The notes beneath the pieces were generated by a model. The model was given only the letters and a program-made list of their open reading frames with translations, did no database searches and was not told the origin of the DNA. This document shows positions 43,003 through 50,467 of a stretch of 64,000 nucleotides of DNA, one piece after another. How positions within the stretch are numbered: the stretch's first letter is position 1; the number at the start of each line of letters is the position of its first letter. Origin of the DNA: QYOJ01 sp964449285. GTDB lineage: Bacteria > Bacteroidota > Bacteroidia > Bacteroidales > FEN-979. A program made the position numbers and the translations under genes. The DNA lies in assembly GCA_964449285.1 (NCBI GenBank), contig CAYUZX010000003.1, positions 1 to 64,000 on the forward strand, in the 5' to 3' direction.

Positions 43003-43769
43003 TACTCGATGTTGTTTATTACGTTAAATTTAATGCCTACAATTTCCTGCAAGATCATATATGCATTGTAAAATTCGTTTCGGGATTGTTCAAAGTCAGT
43101 AACCGCTTTTCGGTTCATTTCGTTCAACCTGGCCAGTTCATATAAACTAAGTTGTCCGTTTAGGAACTCTTTCTCAGCTAAAGCCATCTGGAGCGACATG
43201 AAGATCTGGTTGTCATTGGCGATCTTTAATATTTTCTGATTGATGATCAGTCGATTATATTGTTCAATGATTCCCCTTCTGATCAGTTTGATCTGAACCT
43301 CCCGTTCTGAGAATGCCTGCTCCATGTATTTAGTTGCTGATTTGACCCTGTTTCTATGATCCATCAGGTCATCAAGTGGCATCCGGACATTGATGCCAAG
43401 CAAATAGGCCTTGTTGTCCTGGGAGGTACTCACGTCGTTAGGAATTCCAACACTTACTTGCGTATTGGTGAAGCCATATAGTCTATCCAGACCCAATCCG
43501 GCATCCATATAGAAATTCTGCCAGATATCGCGGCGAGCCGTTTTGATGCCATACTTGCGGATGTAGATCTCAGCATCAACTGAGGCAACGCTGGGAGAGT
43601 GCACGATAGCTGAGTCGATCAGATCATCCAGTGGGGGAATCCGTAATGTGATATCATCAACGATAGGGTTAAAAACGAAGAGAGTATCCTTCGTCTGGCC
43701 AATTGTCGATAACGCTGTGGCAGTACAGATAATTAATAAACCGATGATTTTAATTCTGATACCCTTCAC
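43002..43769 (-). CDS. half-size TolC-like outer-membrane efflux protein
   Basis: This 255-residue protein has a signal peptide (IIGLLIICTATALSTIGQ). Its body resembles one outer-membrane efflux protein repeat: DLIDSAIVHSPSVASVDAEI, strands around YLLGINVRMPL, then long helices RRGIIEQYNRLIINQKIL and AEKEFLNGQLSLYELARLNEM. Full TolC proteins have two such repeats and about 420-480 residues, so this is about half size, with no sign of a broken second half in the spacer. It may trimerise differently or serve as an export accessory. It starts with GTG and ends in TAG overlapping the Wzz gene. Confidence 0.75.
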   Translation of the reverse strand: MKGIRIKIIGLLIICTATALSTIGQTKDTLFVFNPIVDDITLRIPPLDDLIDSAIVHSPSVASVDAEIYIRKYGIKTARRDIWQNFYMDAGLGLDRLYGFTNTQVSVGIPNDVSTSQDNKAYLLGINVRMPLDDLMDHRNRVKSATKYMEQAFSEREVQIKLIRRGIIEQYNRLIINQKILKIANDNQIFMSLQMALAEKEFLNGQLSLYELARLNEMNRKAVTDFEQSRNEFYNAYMILQEIVGIKFNVINNIE

Positions 43770-43780
43770 CTTTCTTGCCC

Positions 43781-45016
43781 TTATACATTTTCTTTCTGAA
43801 AGAGTGCTCCAAATGTTTTAAGAATGATCGCAACATCACCCCAGAATGAATGATGCTCTGCATAGTAGTTATCTATTGTAAATCGTTCTTCTTCAGACAT
43901 AATACCCCCTTTCCCACGTTTTTTAATCTGCCATAACCCAGTCAGTCCGGCTGATGCTTTGAATCTCCTGCTCCATTTCTTTTTTGTAAGTGCTTCCGCT
44001 TCATTTAAAGGAAGAGGACGATTCCCAACAATTGACATATCTCCTTTTAGAACGTTGAACAGCTGCGGGAGCTCATCGATGCTGGTTCTCCGGATAACCT
44101 TACCCACCTTTGTGATTCGGGGGTCATCCACAATCTTTAAAAAAGCTTTACGGGCACTTTTTCGCTTGTTAGCCAGGCGCTCGCAAATTTCCTCGCCATC
44201 ATAATAGACAATAGGAGAGCAGTGTTCTCCTTCCGGTAACTTGCCACATTCTGAACATGTTTTTTCGACAGTATGGGTAATGTATTGGTTAAGGTGAGCC
44301 ACTTCTTTAAGCCGCTTATCGGCATCCGGGTACATGGAACGGAATTTGAAGAAGTTAAATATCTTATAATTTGCACCTACCCGTTTGGAGAAATAGTAGA
44401 CTTTTCCTCGGGATTCAATACGGATTGCCAGCATCGTAATGAGGATAACCGGCGACAGGAGAATCAATGCAAACGAGGCGACCAGAACATCGAAACTTCT
44501 TTTCAGAACAGGTGTTTGGTAGGCTGATAAATCATTGTCAATCAGGCTTTCAAGCGATTTTGGGACAAATTCGGCCTTGAATTTTTTTAGAAAAAGAGCC
44601 CTGTTGTAAATTCTCTCCGGGGTGAACCGGCAATGGTAGTAATCGTCGACGCCTACATCCATTGCCTCTTCGCTGATATTTGTTTCAAAGCAAACAGCCA
44701 GAAGTATGAATGGAACCTTTGCATAGATGTTATGGAGTTTTAACTTCCGATAAAACGCAAGTCCTTTCATTCCAGGAATCTTTGTTTCGCAAAGGATAGC
44801 ATCAATCATTTTTGTTTCACTATAAACAGGAGCCTGTTCGGCATCTTTGTCGAAATTAAATACCCTGAAGTTATGATCTGTCAGCCAATATATGGCTGAC
44901 AGACCATTAGGCATAGTGGTAACATTGAAGAGGCCGCTTTCCTGTAAGGAGGTGATTGTGTCCTCATCATTTCCGATGTATAAAATGTCTAACGGTTGTC
45001 CCGGAGTCACCTCCAT
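43781..45016 (-). CDS. priming sugar transferase with N-terminal pseudo-receiver domain
   Basis: This 411-residue protein fuses a receiver-like domain (about 1-140) to a bacterial sugar transferase (about 165-411). The receiver retains ILYIGNDEDT and VGVDDYYHCRFTPERI, but the phosphorylated Asp is replaced by Glu77 (ILCETKIPGMKG) and the conserved Lys is missing. The transferase part has a membrane helix (SFDVLVASFALILLSPVILI), KFRSM, DPRITKVGKVIRRTSIDELPQ and GLTGLWQI. Such enzymes load the first sugar phosphate onto undecaprenyl phosphate. An insertion (about 251-285) carries four cysteines. A homologous intact regulator lies immediately upstream. Confidence 0.9.
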   Translation of the reverse strand: MEVTPGQPLDILYIGNDEDTITSLQESGLFNVTTMPNGLSAIYWLTDHNFRVFNFDKDAEQAPVYSETKMIDAILCETKIPGMKGLAFYRKLKLHNIYAKVPFILLAVCFETNISEEAMDVGVDDYYHCRFTPERIYNRALFLKKFKAEFVPKSLESLIDNDLSAYQTPVLKRSFDVLVASFALILLSPVILITMLAIRIESRGKVYYFSKRVGANYKIFNFFKFRSMYPDADKRLKEVAHLNQYITHTVEKTCSECGKLPEGEHCSPIVYYDGEEICERLANKRKSARKAFLKIVDDPRITKVGKVIRRTSIDELPQLFNVLKGDMSIVGNRPLPLNEAEALTKKKWSRRFKASAGLTGLWQIKKRGKGGIMSEEERFTIDNYYAEHHSFWGDVAIILKTFGALFQKENV

Positions 45017-45022
45017 ATGCGT

Positions 45023-45421
45023 TTAGCCCATTCTTTGTTGTGAGTACAATTGTTTTGTTTCCAAACGACGTTTAATACGTACAAGTAGTTCGCGTGGGTT
45101 GAAGGGCTTTAAAACATAATCATCAGCTCCCATTTCAAAGCATCTGATCTTATCAGCACTCTCTTCTTTCCCAGATAACATGATCAGAGGGATCTCCTCA
45201 AAAAAACCACTTTCACGAAGACGTCTGACAAATTCGATTCCATTTAAAACCGGCATCTCCAGGTCACAAATGATCACATCTGGCATATTCCCGGACTGCA
45301 GGTAAAAAAGCGCATCCATCCCATTCGACATGGTGACCACGTCAAAATCTTTGTTAAATGTATTTTCAATGATGAAACGGATGCTCTTTTCATCATCAAT
45401 CGCAAGGATCTTCTTCTTCAT
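45023..45421 (-). CDS. single-domain response regulator (CheY-like)
   Basis: From the ATG at 45421 the protein is 132 residues, a lone receiver domain: ILAIDDEKS, phosphoacceptor Asp53 in VIICDLEMPVLNG, MLSGKEE and the Lys in VLKPFNPREL. No output domain is present. A longer start 25 codons upstream would cover the promoter and is unlikely. The middle segment FDVVTMSNGMDALFYL closely resembles FNVTTMPNGLSAIYWL in the receiver-like part of the next gene, so the two domains are probably paralogues. It may act by binding the priming transferase. It is the first gene of the polysaccharide operon. Confidence 0.9.
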   Translation of the reverse strand: MKKKILAIDDEKSIRFIIENTFNKDFDVVTMSNGMDALFYLQSGNMPDVIICDLEMPVLNGIEFVRRLRESGFFEEIPLIMLSGKEESADKIRCFEMGADDYVLKPFNPRELLVRIKRRLETKQLYSQQRMG

Positions 45422-45442
45422 GAAAGACCTTATTTTTGTAAG

Positions 45443-45450
45443 CAAATATA
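45443..45450 (-). promoter_or_regulatory. -7 box (TATATTTG) for the polysaccharide operon
   Basis: Read on the minus strand the bases are TATATTTG, an exact TAnnTTTG match 22 bases before the response-regulator ATG. The upstream spacer is AT-rich and follows uvrB, with a small CATCC/GGATG stem right after the uvrB stop. The -33 element is unclear. Confidence 0.45.
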
Positions 45451-45532
45451 TTGGAAATAAGATAAAATGCAGAAAATAGATATTAACAAATACCAAAAGT
45501 TATTGACCAAATTCGATAGCATCCAAAGGATG

Positions 45533-47554
45533 TCATTTTGAGTCAAGGTGTTGCTGGATCTGGGCTATCTCATCCCTGAGGCGCGCAGCCTCCATGAAAT
45601 CAAGCTCTTTGACAGCCCCTTCCATGGATTTCCGCGTGGTTGTTAATAACTTTTGAAGCTTCTCTTTGGATAAATATGCGATCAGAGGGTCAGCAGCGGC
45701 ACAAATTGGTAACTGATCATGATAGGCTTTGGATGAACCACCTTTTGTGTCGGCAACTGCTGTTTGCCCAAGGATGTCCAGGGTGCTTTTAATAATTTGT
45801 GTTGGAGTAATATTATGTAATGTATTATATTCAATCTGCTTAGCTCTCCTTCGGTTTGTCTCGTCCATCATCCGTTGCATCGAATATGTGATCTTATCGG
45901 CATACATGATCACCAAACTGTGAATGTTACGCGCTGCCCGCCCAGCTGTTTGAGTAAGGGATCGTTCTGACCGCAAAAAACCCTCTTTATCTGCATCCAG
46001 GATTGCAACAAGTGATACTTCAGGCAGATCCAGCCCCTCCCGCAAAAGGTTGACACCAACTAAAACATCGAACTTCCCAAGTCGAAGATCACGCATGATC
46101 TCAACACGCTCCAGAGTATCGACATCTGAGTGAATATACCGTGCACTGATGTTCAGCCGAGTCATGTATTTCGAAAGTTCTTCGGCCATGCGTTTGGTAA
46201 GGGTCGTTACCAACACTCGCTCATGTACCTGGATCCTGTTGTTAATCTCATCCAAAAGATCATCAATCTGGTTCTGGCTTGGCCTCACTTCAACCTGCGG
46301 GTCAAGCAACCCGGTAGGCCTGATAACCTGTTCAACCACCACTCCCTGAGATCGCTGCAACTCATAATCGGCTGGAGTCGCGCTAACAAACAACATCTGA
46401 GTGGTCATTCTCTCGAATTCATCGAATTTCAGCGGGCGGTTATCCATGGCAGAGGGGAGCCGGAATCCATATTCTACAAGGGTTTGTTTTCTTGAGCGGT
46501 CACCTCCATACATCGCCCTGATCTGTGGCATGGTCACATGACTTTCGTCAACAACCATCAAGTAATCGTCGGGAAAGTAATCGAGCAGACAGAAAGGCCG
46601 TGAGCCGGATTTACGGCCGTCAAAATACCGGGAATAGTTCTCAATTCCTGAGCAGTAGCCAAGTTCCCTCATCATCTCAATGTCATATGACACACGCTCT
46701 TCCAAACGTTTTGCCTCGAACTCCTTCCCGTTTTCCCTGAAATATGAACACTGTCTGATCAAATCATCCTGAATATCTATCAGGGCACCCTTCATTTTGT
46801 CGGGGGAGGTGACAAAAATATTGGCAGGATAAATATTCAGGGAAGGGTATTGATCAATTTTTCGGCCTGATACCGGATCAAAGGATTCTAAACTCTCCAC
46901 CTCGTCGTCCCAAAAGATGATTCGATAGGCAATATCAAGGTAGGCAGGAAAAATATCTACAGTATCCCCGCGAACCCGGAACCGGCCACGGAGAAAATCC
47001 CCTTCAGTCCTTGCATACAAACTATTCACTAAAGAGAGGAGGAATTTATTCCTGCTTAGATGATCACCTTGCTTGATATGGATCACATTGCTGGTAAAAT
47101 CATCCGGATTTCCGATTCCATAAATGCATGAAACAGATGATACTACAATTACATCGCGGCGACCTGATAATAGAGAAGAGGATGTGCTAAGCCGAAGCTT
47201 CTCTATCTCATCGTTGATAGAAAGATCTTTTTCAATGTAGGTATTAGTCACCGGAATAAAGGCCTCTGGCTGGTAATAATCATAATAGGAAACAAAGAAC
47301 TCCACAGCATTGCCAGGAAAAAACTGTTTAAATTCGCCGTATAGCTGAGCGGCAAGGGTCTTATTATGACTGAGGACCAATGTCGGCCGCTTTACCTTCT
47401 GGATAACATTGGCGATGGTATAGGTTTTCCCTGAACCAGTCACCCCGAGAAGCACCTGGCATTCATCACCCCGTTCAAGGCCCTCCACCAGTTGCCTGAT
47501 CGCTTCTGGCTGGTCTCCGGTTGGATGAAATTCACTTGTCAGGTTAAACTCCAT
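45533..47554 (-). CDS. uvrB: excinuclease ABC subunit B
   Basis: This 673-residue DNA helicase-like protein begins FNLTSEFHPTGDQPEAI. It has Walker A LLGVTGSGKTYT, the beta-hairpin region SYYDYYQPEAFIP, the DESH box (VVDESHVTMPQ), LFVSATPADYE, LVGVNLLREGLDLPEV and QTAGRAARN, and a C-terminal UvrC-binding motif (MEGAVKELDFMEAARLRDEI). UvrB verifies damage delivered by UvrA and recruits UvrC in nucleotide-excision repair. Length and motifs are normal. It lies upstream of the polysaccharide operon on the same strand, separated by 112 bases. Confidence 0.98.
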   Translation of the reverse strand: MEFNLTSEFHPTGDQPEAIRQLVEGLERGDECQVLLGVTGSGKTYTIANVIQKVKRPTLVLSHNKTLAAQLYGEFKQFFPGNAVEFFVSYYDYYQPEAFIPVTNTYIEKDLSINDEIEKLRLSTSSSLLSGRRDVIVVSSVSCIYGIGNPDDFTSNVIHIKQGDHLSRNKFLLSLVNSLYARTEGDFLRGRFRVRGDTVDIFPAYLDIAYRIIFWDDEVESLESFDPVSGRKIDQYPSLNIYPANIFVTSPDKMKGALIDIQDDLIRQCSYFRENGKEFEAKRLEERVSYDIEMMRELGYCSGIENYSRYFDGRKSGSRPFCLLDYFPDDYLMVVDESHVTMPQIRAMYGGDRSRKQTLVEYGFRLPSAMDNRPLKFDEFERMTTQMLFVSATPADYELQRSQGVVVEQVIRPTGLLDPQVEVRPSQNQIDDLLDEINNRIQVHERVLVTTLTKRMAEELSKYMTRLNISARYIHSDVDTLERVEIMRDLRLGKFDVLVGVNLLREGLDLPEVSLVAILDADKEGFLRSERSLTQTAGRAARNIHSLVIMYADKITYSMQRMMDETNRRRAKQIEYNTLHNITPTQIIKSTLDILGQTAVADTKGGSSKAYHDQLPICAAADPLIAYLSKEKLQKLLTTTRKSMEGAVKELDFMEAARLRDEIAQIQQHLDSK

Positions 47555-47558
47555 ATGG

Positions 47559-48680
47559 TTAATTAGTTACCATAATCAGACCCGACACTGGATAGTGGTC
47601 TGAGAAATTAACATCCGACTTTTTATAGGAAAACGCTTTGAAATGATTGTCATAGAGGATGTAATCGATTCTGTAGTTTGGCATGGCTCCGTCGTATGTG
47701 CTGCCAAAAAATCCCTCTCCGGCTTCCCGGTATGCGTCTGTAAGTGATAGGGTAACCTGACGGTACGTGTAAGAAAAGGGAGAATCATTCATGTCTCCAC
47801 AAACCAGCACAGGATAGGGAGAAAGGCGAATGGCTTCAAGGAGTTTATCAGTCTCTGCCGCACGCAGGATGAAAGCGTGTTTCAGCTTTTTGAGTATACT
47901 GAAGAGCCCGGCCTTAATATTGATGTTTTCCGTTTCTGTTTTCTTGAGTTGGTAATAGAAGTCAACATCCTTCTGACCAAGCCTCAGGGAAGCGAGATGG
48001 ATATTAAAAATTCGTATGGTATCTTTCTCCAGGCTGATATCTGTATAGATCCCAAAACATTTCTTTGGTTGATGCTCAATAAATCCTGTCCGGATGATAG
48101 GGTACCTGGAAAAGGTAGCAATGCCATTAAATCCGTTGTTTTGATCCACCTGGTAATAATCTTTTTTGTAGAAATAAGGTAATCCCCACGCCCGAGCCAT
48201 CCTGCTAATAACAGGGGTAAACTCGGCTTCATGAATATGAACTTCCTGCATGCATAATAAATCGGGGTCCTCTGCACTCAGGTACTCGGTAATTTCAGGT
48301 CTTACATTGCCTCTTACATTCATCTGTCCTGCAAAGCCATGGACATTCCATGTAGTCAGGTTGATGTTTTGACCCGGTAGCAGAACCGGACTCTCTCCCG
48401 GTAAAATGATCATTGCATTCAGTTGTTTCCAGCCAATCAGGATAGCAATAAGAGAGATCAGAGAATATTTTTTCTTCAGAAAGAGCCAAAGGACGACGAA
48501 GCAGATATTGGAAATCAGAATATATGGATATAGGAGTCCGAAGAGAGCAAAAATCCAAGAGTCGCGGGGATCGATGTATTGAGCCCCATAGGAGCAAAGA
48601 ATGGAAATGACTGCCAGAAGATTTAAGATCAGCAGGATGTTGATCAGAATGAGGGATGATCTGTTTCGTTGCTTCCCCAT
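47559..48680 (-). CDS. endonuclease/exonuclease/phosphatase family membrane protein
   Basis: From the ATG at 48680 the protein is 373 residues: three N-terminal membrane helices (ILINILLILNLLAVISIL, WIFALFGLLYPYILI, VVLWLFL; about residues 10-85) and then an exonuclease III-like fold. Conserved catalytic-type motifs are NLTTWNVHGF, DLLCMQEVHI, IFNIHLAS, VLVCGDMNDSP and FSDHYPVSG. Such membrane proteins are common in Bacteroidota; DNA, nucleotides or phospholipids could be substrates. A TTG four codons earlier overlaps the rhomboid gene end. Tight spacing with the two rhomboids and mutL suggests one operon. Confidence 0.87.
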   Translation of the reverse strand: MGKQRNRSSLILINILLILNLLAVISILCSYGAQYIDPRDSWIFALFGLLYPYILISNICFVVLWLFLKKKYSLISLIAILIGWKQLNAMIILPGESPVLLPGQNINLTTWNVHGFAGQMNVRGNVRPEITEYLSAEDPDLLCMQEVHIHEAEFTPVISRMARAWGLPYFYKKDYYQVDQNNGFNGIATFSRYPIIRTGFIEHQPKKCFGIYTDISLEKDTIRIFNIHLASLRLGQKDVDFYYQLKKTETENINIKAGLFSILKKLKHAFILRAAETDKLLEAIRLSPYPVLVCGDMNDSPFSYTYRQVTLSLTDAYREAGEGFFGSTYDGAMPNYRIDYILYDNHFKAFSYKKSDVNFSDHYPVSGLIMVTN

Positions 48681-48688
48681 AGACCAGA

Positions 48689-49615
48689 TCAATGTTTGCC
48701 GGATGACTTAAAAAGAAACGCTTTCTCTTCCCTGGTGAGGCTGTCGTATCCCCCTTTAGAGATCTTATCAAGGATCATGTCGATCCGTTTTTGCTGTTGG
48801 GCTTTTTGTTGATTGAACTCTTCATCGGTGACAGGTCTGCTTGTGGTGCGGTTACCTTTGGATTTTTTCTTTTTTGTCATGAACATCCGTGAGAACCAGG
48901 ATGAGAAGGACCCCTTGGTTCTGTATGAAGAGATCGAAGAGGGGCTGATGGATTTTATATAAAGAAATCCCAGTAATGCCCCCCCTATATGGGCAATTTG
49001 CCCTCCGGCATTTCCTCCGGGAATGGTAAAGAAATCGAGAATAAATAGCGCGATAGCTATGTAGACAATTTTTACTCTTCCAAAAAAAAGAAGGTAGAGG
49101 GTGTAATTTGGCACATAAAATGCGATGGCTGTGACGATAGCCATTACCGATGCAGATGCACCCAAAGCATATGAGTTCAGAATCATCGGCTCAAATACCG
49201 GAAATACATTGAAAGCAACGATGTAAGCAAACGCTCCAGCAAGCCCTCCGAGGATATATAACCATACCATTTGTTTTTCAGTCAGGTATTCCAGAAAGAT
49301 CCGCCCAAACCAGAAAAGCCATAACATGTTGAAGAGAATGTGCCATATGCCTAAGTGTAGAAACATGTAAGTGAGGAGTGTCCAGGGTCGTTGTATCAGG
49401 AGTGGGAGAGATGCAGGAATAGCCAGGTAGTCAACAACGGCAGAAAAGGCAGAAGATGAATCAGGATTATCGAAGAGAAAAGCCAGTACACGGAAGATCT
49501 GAATTAGGATCCATACAGATAGATTTATTATCACAAGGTAGGAGAGTACTGATTTGTGTCGGAAGAAGTTCCGAACATCTAAGAATGGGTTATTTGATGG
49601 TTGATTCATATTCAT
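48689..49615 (-). CDS. rhomboid family intramembrane serine protease, second copy
   Basis: This 308-residue protein has six membrane helices. Key elements are TYMFLHLGIWHILFNMLWLFWFG (the HxxxxHxxxN-like region of helix 2), the catalytic Ser in LGASASVMAI and the His in GGQIAHIGGALLGF. It cleaves transmembrane substrates within the membrane. It has a lysine-rich cytoplasmic tail (MFMTKKKKSKGNR) followed by a helical hairpin ending FLFKSSGKH, which the neighbouring rhomboid lacks. Genes for the two rhomboids are separated by 16 bases. Confidence 0.92.
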   Translation of the reverse strand: MNMNQPSNNPFLDVRNFFRHKSVLSYLVIINLSVWILIQIFRVLAFLFDNPDSSSAFSAVVDYLAIPASLPLLIQRPWTLLTYMFLHLGIWHILFNMLWLFWFGRIFLEYLTEKQMVWLYILGGLAGAFAYIVAFNVFPVFEPMILNSYALGASASVMAIVTAIAFYVPNYTLYLLFFGRVKIVYIAIALFILDFFTIPGGNAGGQIAHIGGALLGFLYIKSISPSSISSYRTKGSFSSWFSRMFMTKKKKSKGNRTTSRPVTDEEFNQQKAQQQKRIDMILDKISKGGYDSLTREEKAFLFKSSGKH

Positions 49616-49631
49616 GTCAACGGACTGTTAG

Positions 49632-50462
49632 TTAGAAAATTGCTTTTTTCTTCCAGTAGTAGATCATAAAAAATCCGAAGATCATACCTCCCAGGTGGGC
49701 GAAATGAGCTACGTTATCACTTGGATTGTTGGATATACCGGAGAAAATCTCTATCGCCCCATAAAGAATAACGATCCACTTTGCTTTGACGGGGAAGAGG
49801 AAATAGACATAAACCAACATATTTGGAAACATCATTCCAAAAGCCAGGAGGATTCCGTAGACAGCTCCGGAAGCCCCAATAGTGGGGACATTCATTTGAA
49901 GCTGGATCAACTGGTTAATATAATCAACAGATTGACCTGAATAAGACTGGTTCGCCGGATTAAGGGTCCACTCACCAATAAACCCTTTGATCGTATCATG
50001 GTAATCATAATAATTTGGAAAATTATGTTTGACAAAGTCGATGAAAGCGTCGAGGGTGGGTTGATTGGCATAGAGAAGTGCCTCCTGCTGTATCGAGGAA
50101 AAATTCCACCAGTTGACCAATGTCTGGATGATCGCTGCTCCAATCCCGGTGATCATATAATAAGTAAGGAACCGTTTTGAACCCCAAACGTTCTCCAAAA
50201 GATATCCAAACATCCAGAGCGCAAACATGTTCCAAAGAATATGGCCGAAATTGGCATGGAGGAACATATAGGTAACATATTGGTACGGTTGGAAATATTC
50301 CGACAGAAAATAGTGAAGTCCCAGAAATCTGACAAGATCGATACCAAAAGCGCTTTCAAAAGTCATGGTAGCAAGGTAAAACAGACCATTGATAATCAGC
50401 AGGTTTTTAACGACAGGCGGAAGAAGCTTAAATCCGGCAGGACTATATTGATTGGAGTTCAT
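49632..50462 (-). CDS. rhomboid family intramembrane serine protease, first copy
   Basis: This 276-residue rhomboid has YMFLHANFGHILWNMFALWMFG in helix 2, catalytic Ser in IGASGAVYGILLAFG and His in HFAHLGGMIFGFFMIYYW. Between helices 3 and 4 it has an extra periplasmic segment (about residues 120-185, from SSIQQEALLYANQ to SVDYINQLIQLQ) absent from the second copy, which may affect substrate entry. It lies six bases after mutL and precedes the other rhomboid, as in many Bacteroidota. Substrates are unknown. Confidence 0.93.
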   Translation of the reverse strand: MNSNQYSPAGFKLLPPVVKNLLIINGLFYLATMTFESAFGIDLVRFLGLHYFLSEYFQPYQYVTYMFLHANFGHILWNMFALWMFGYLLENVWGSKRFLTYYMITGIGAAIIQTLVNWWNFSSIQQEALLYANQPTLDAFIDFVKHNFPNYYDYHDTIKGFIGEWTLNPANQSYSGQSVDYINQLIQLQMNVPTIGASGAVYGILLAFGMMFPNMLVYVYFLFPVKAKWIVILYGAIEIFSGISNNPSDNVAHFAHLGGMIFGFFMIYYWKKKAIF

Positions 50463-50467
50463 AAAGT

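Noticed and set aside
45515..45533. terminator after uvrB from the CATCC/GGATG stem
   Set aside because: The stem is only five base pairs and lacks a T-run on the minus strand, so it is too weak to call.
48295..48771. 158-residue open frame on the minus strand
   Set aside because: It is an alternative frame across the junction of the rhomboid and endonuclease/phosphatase genes, both of which are supported by motifs.
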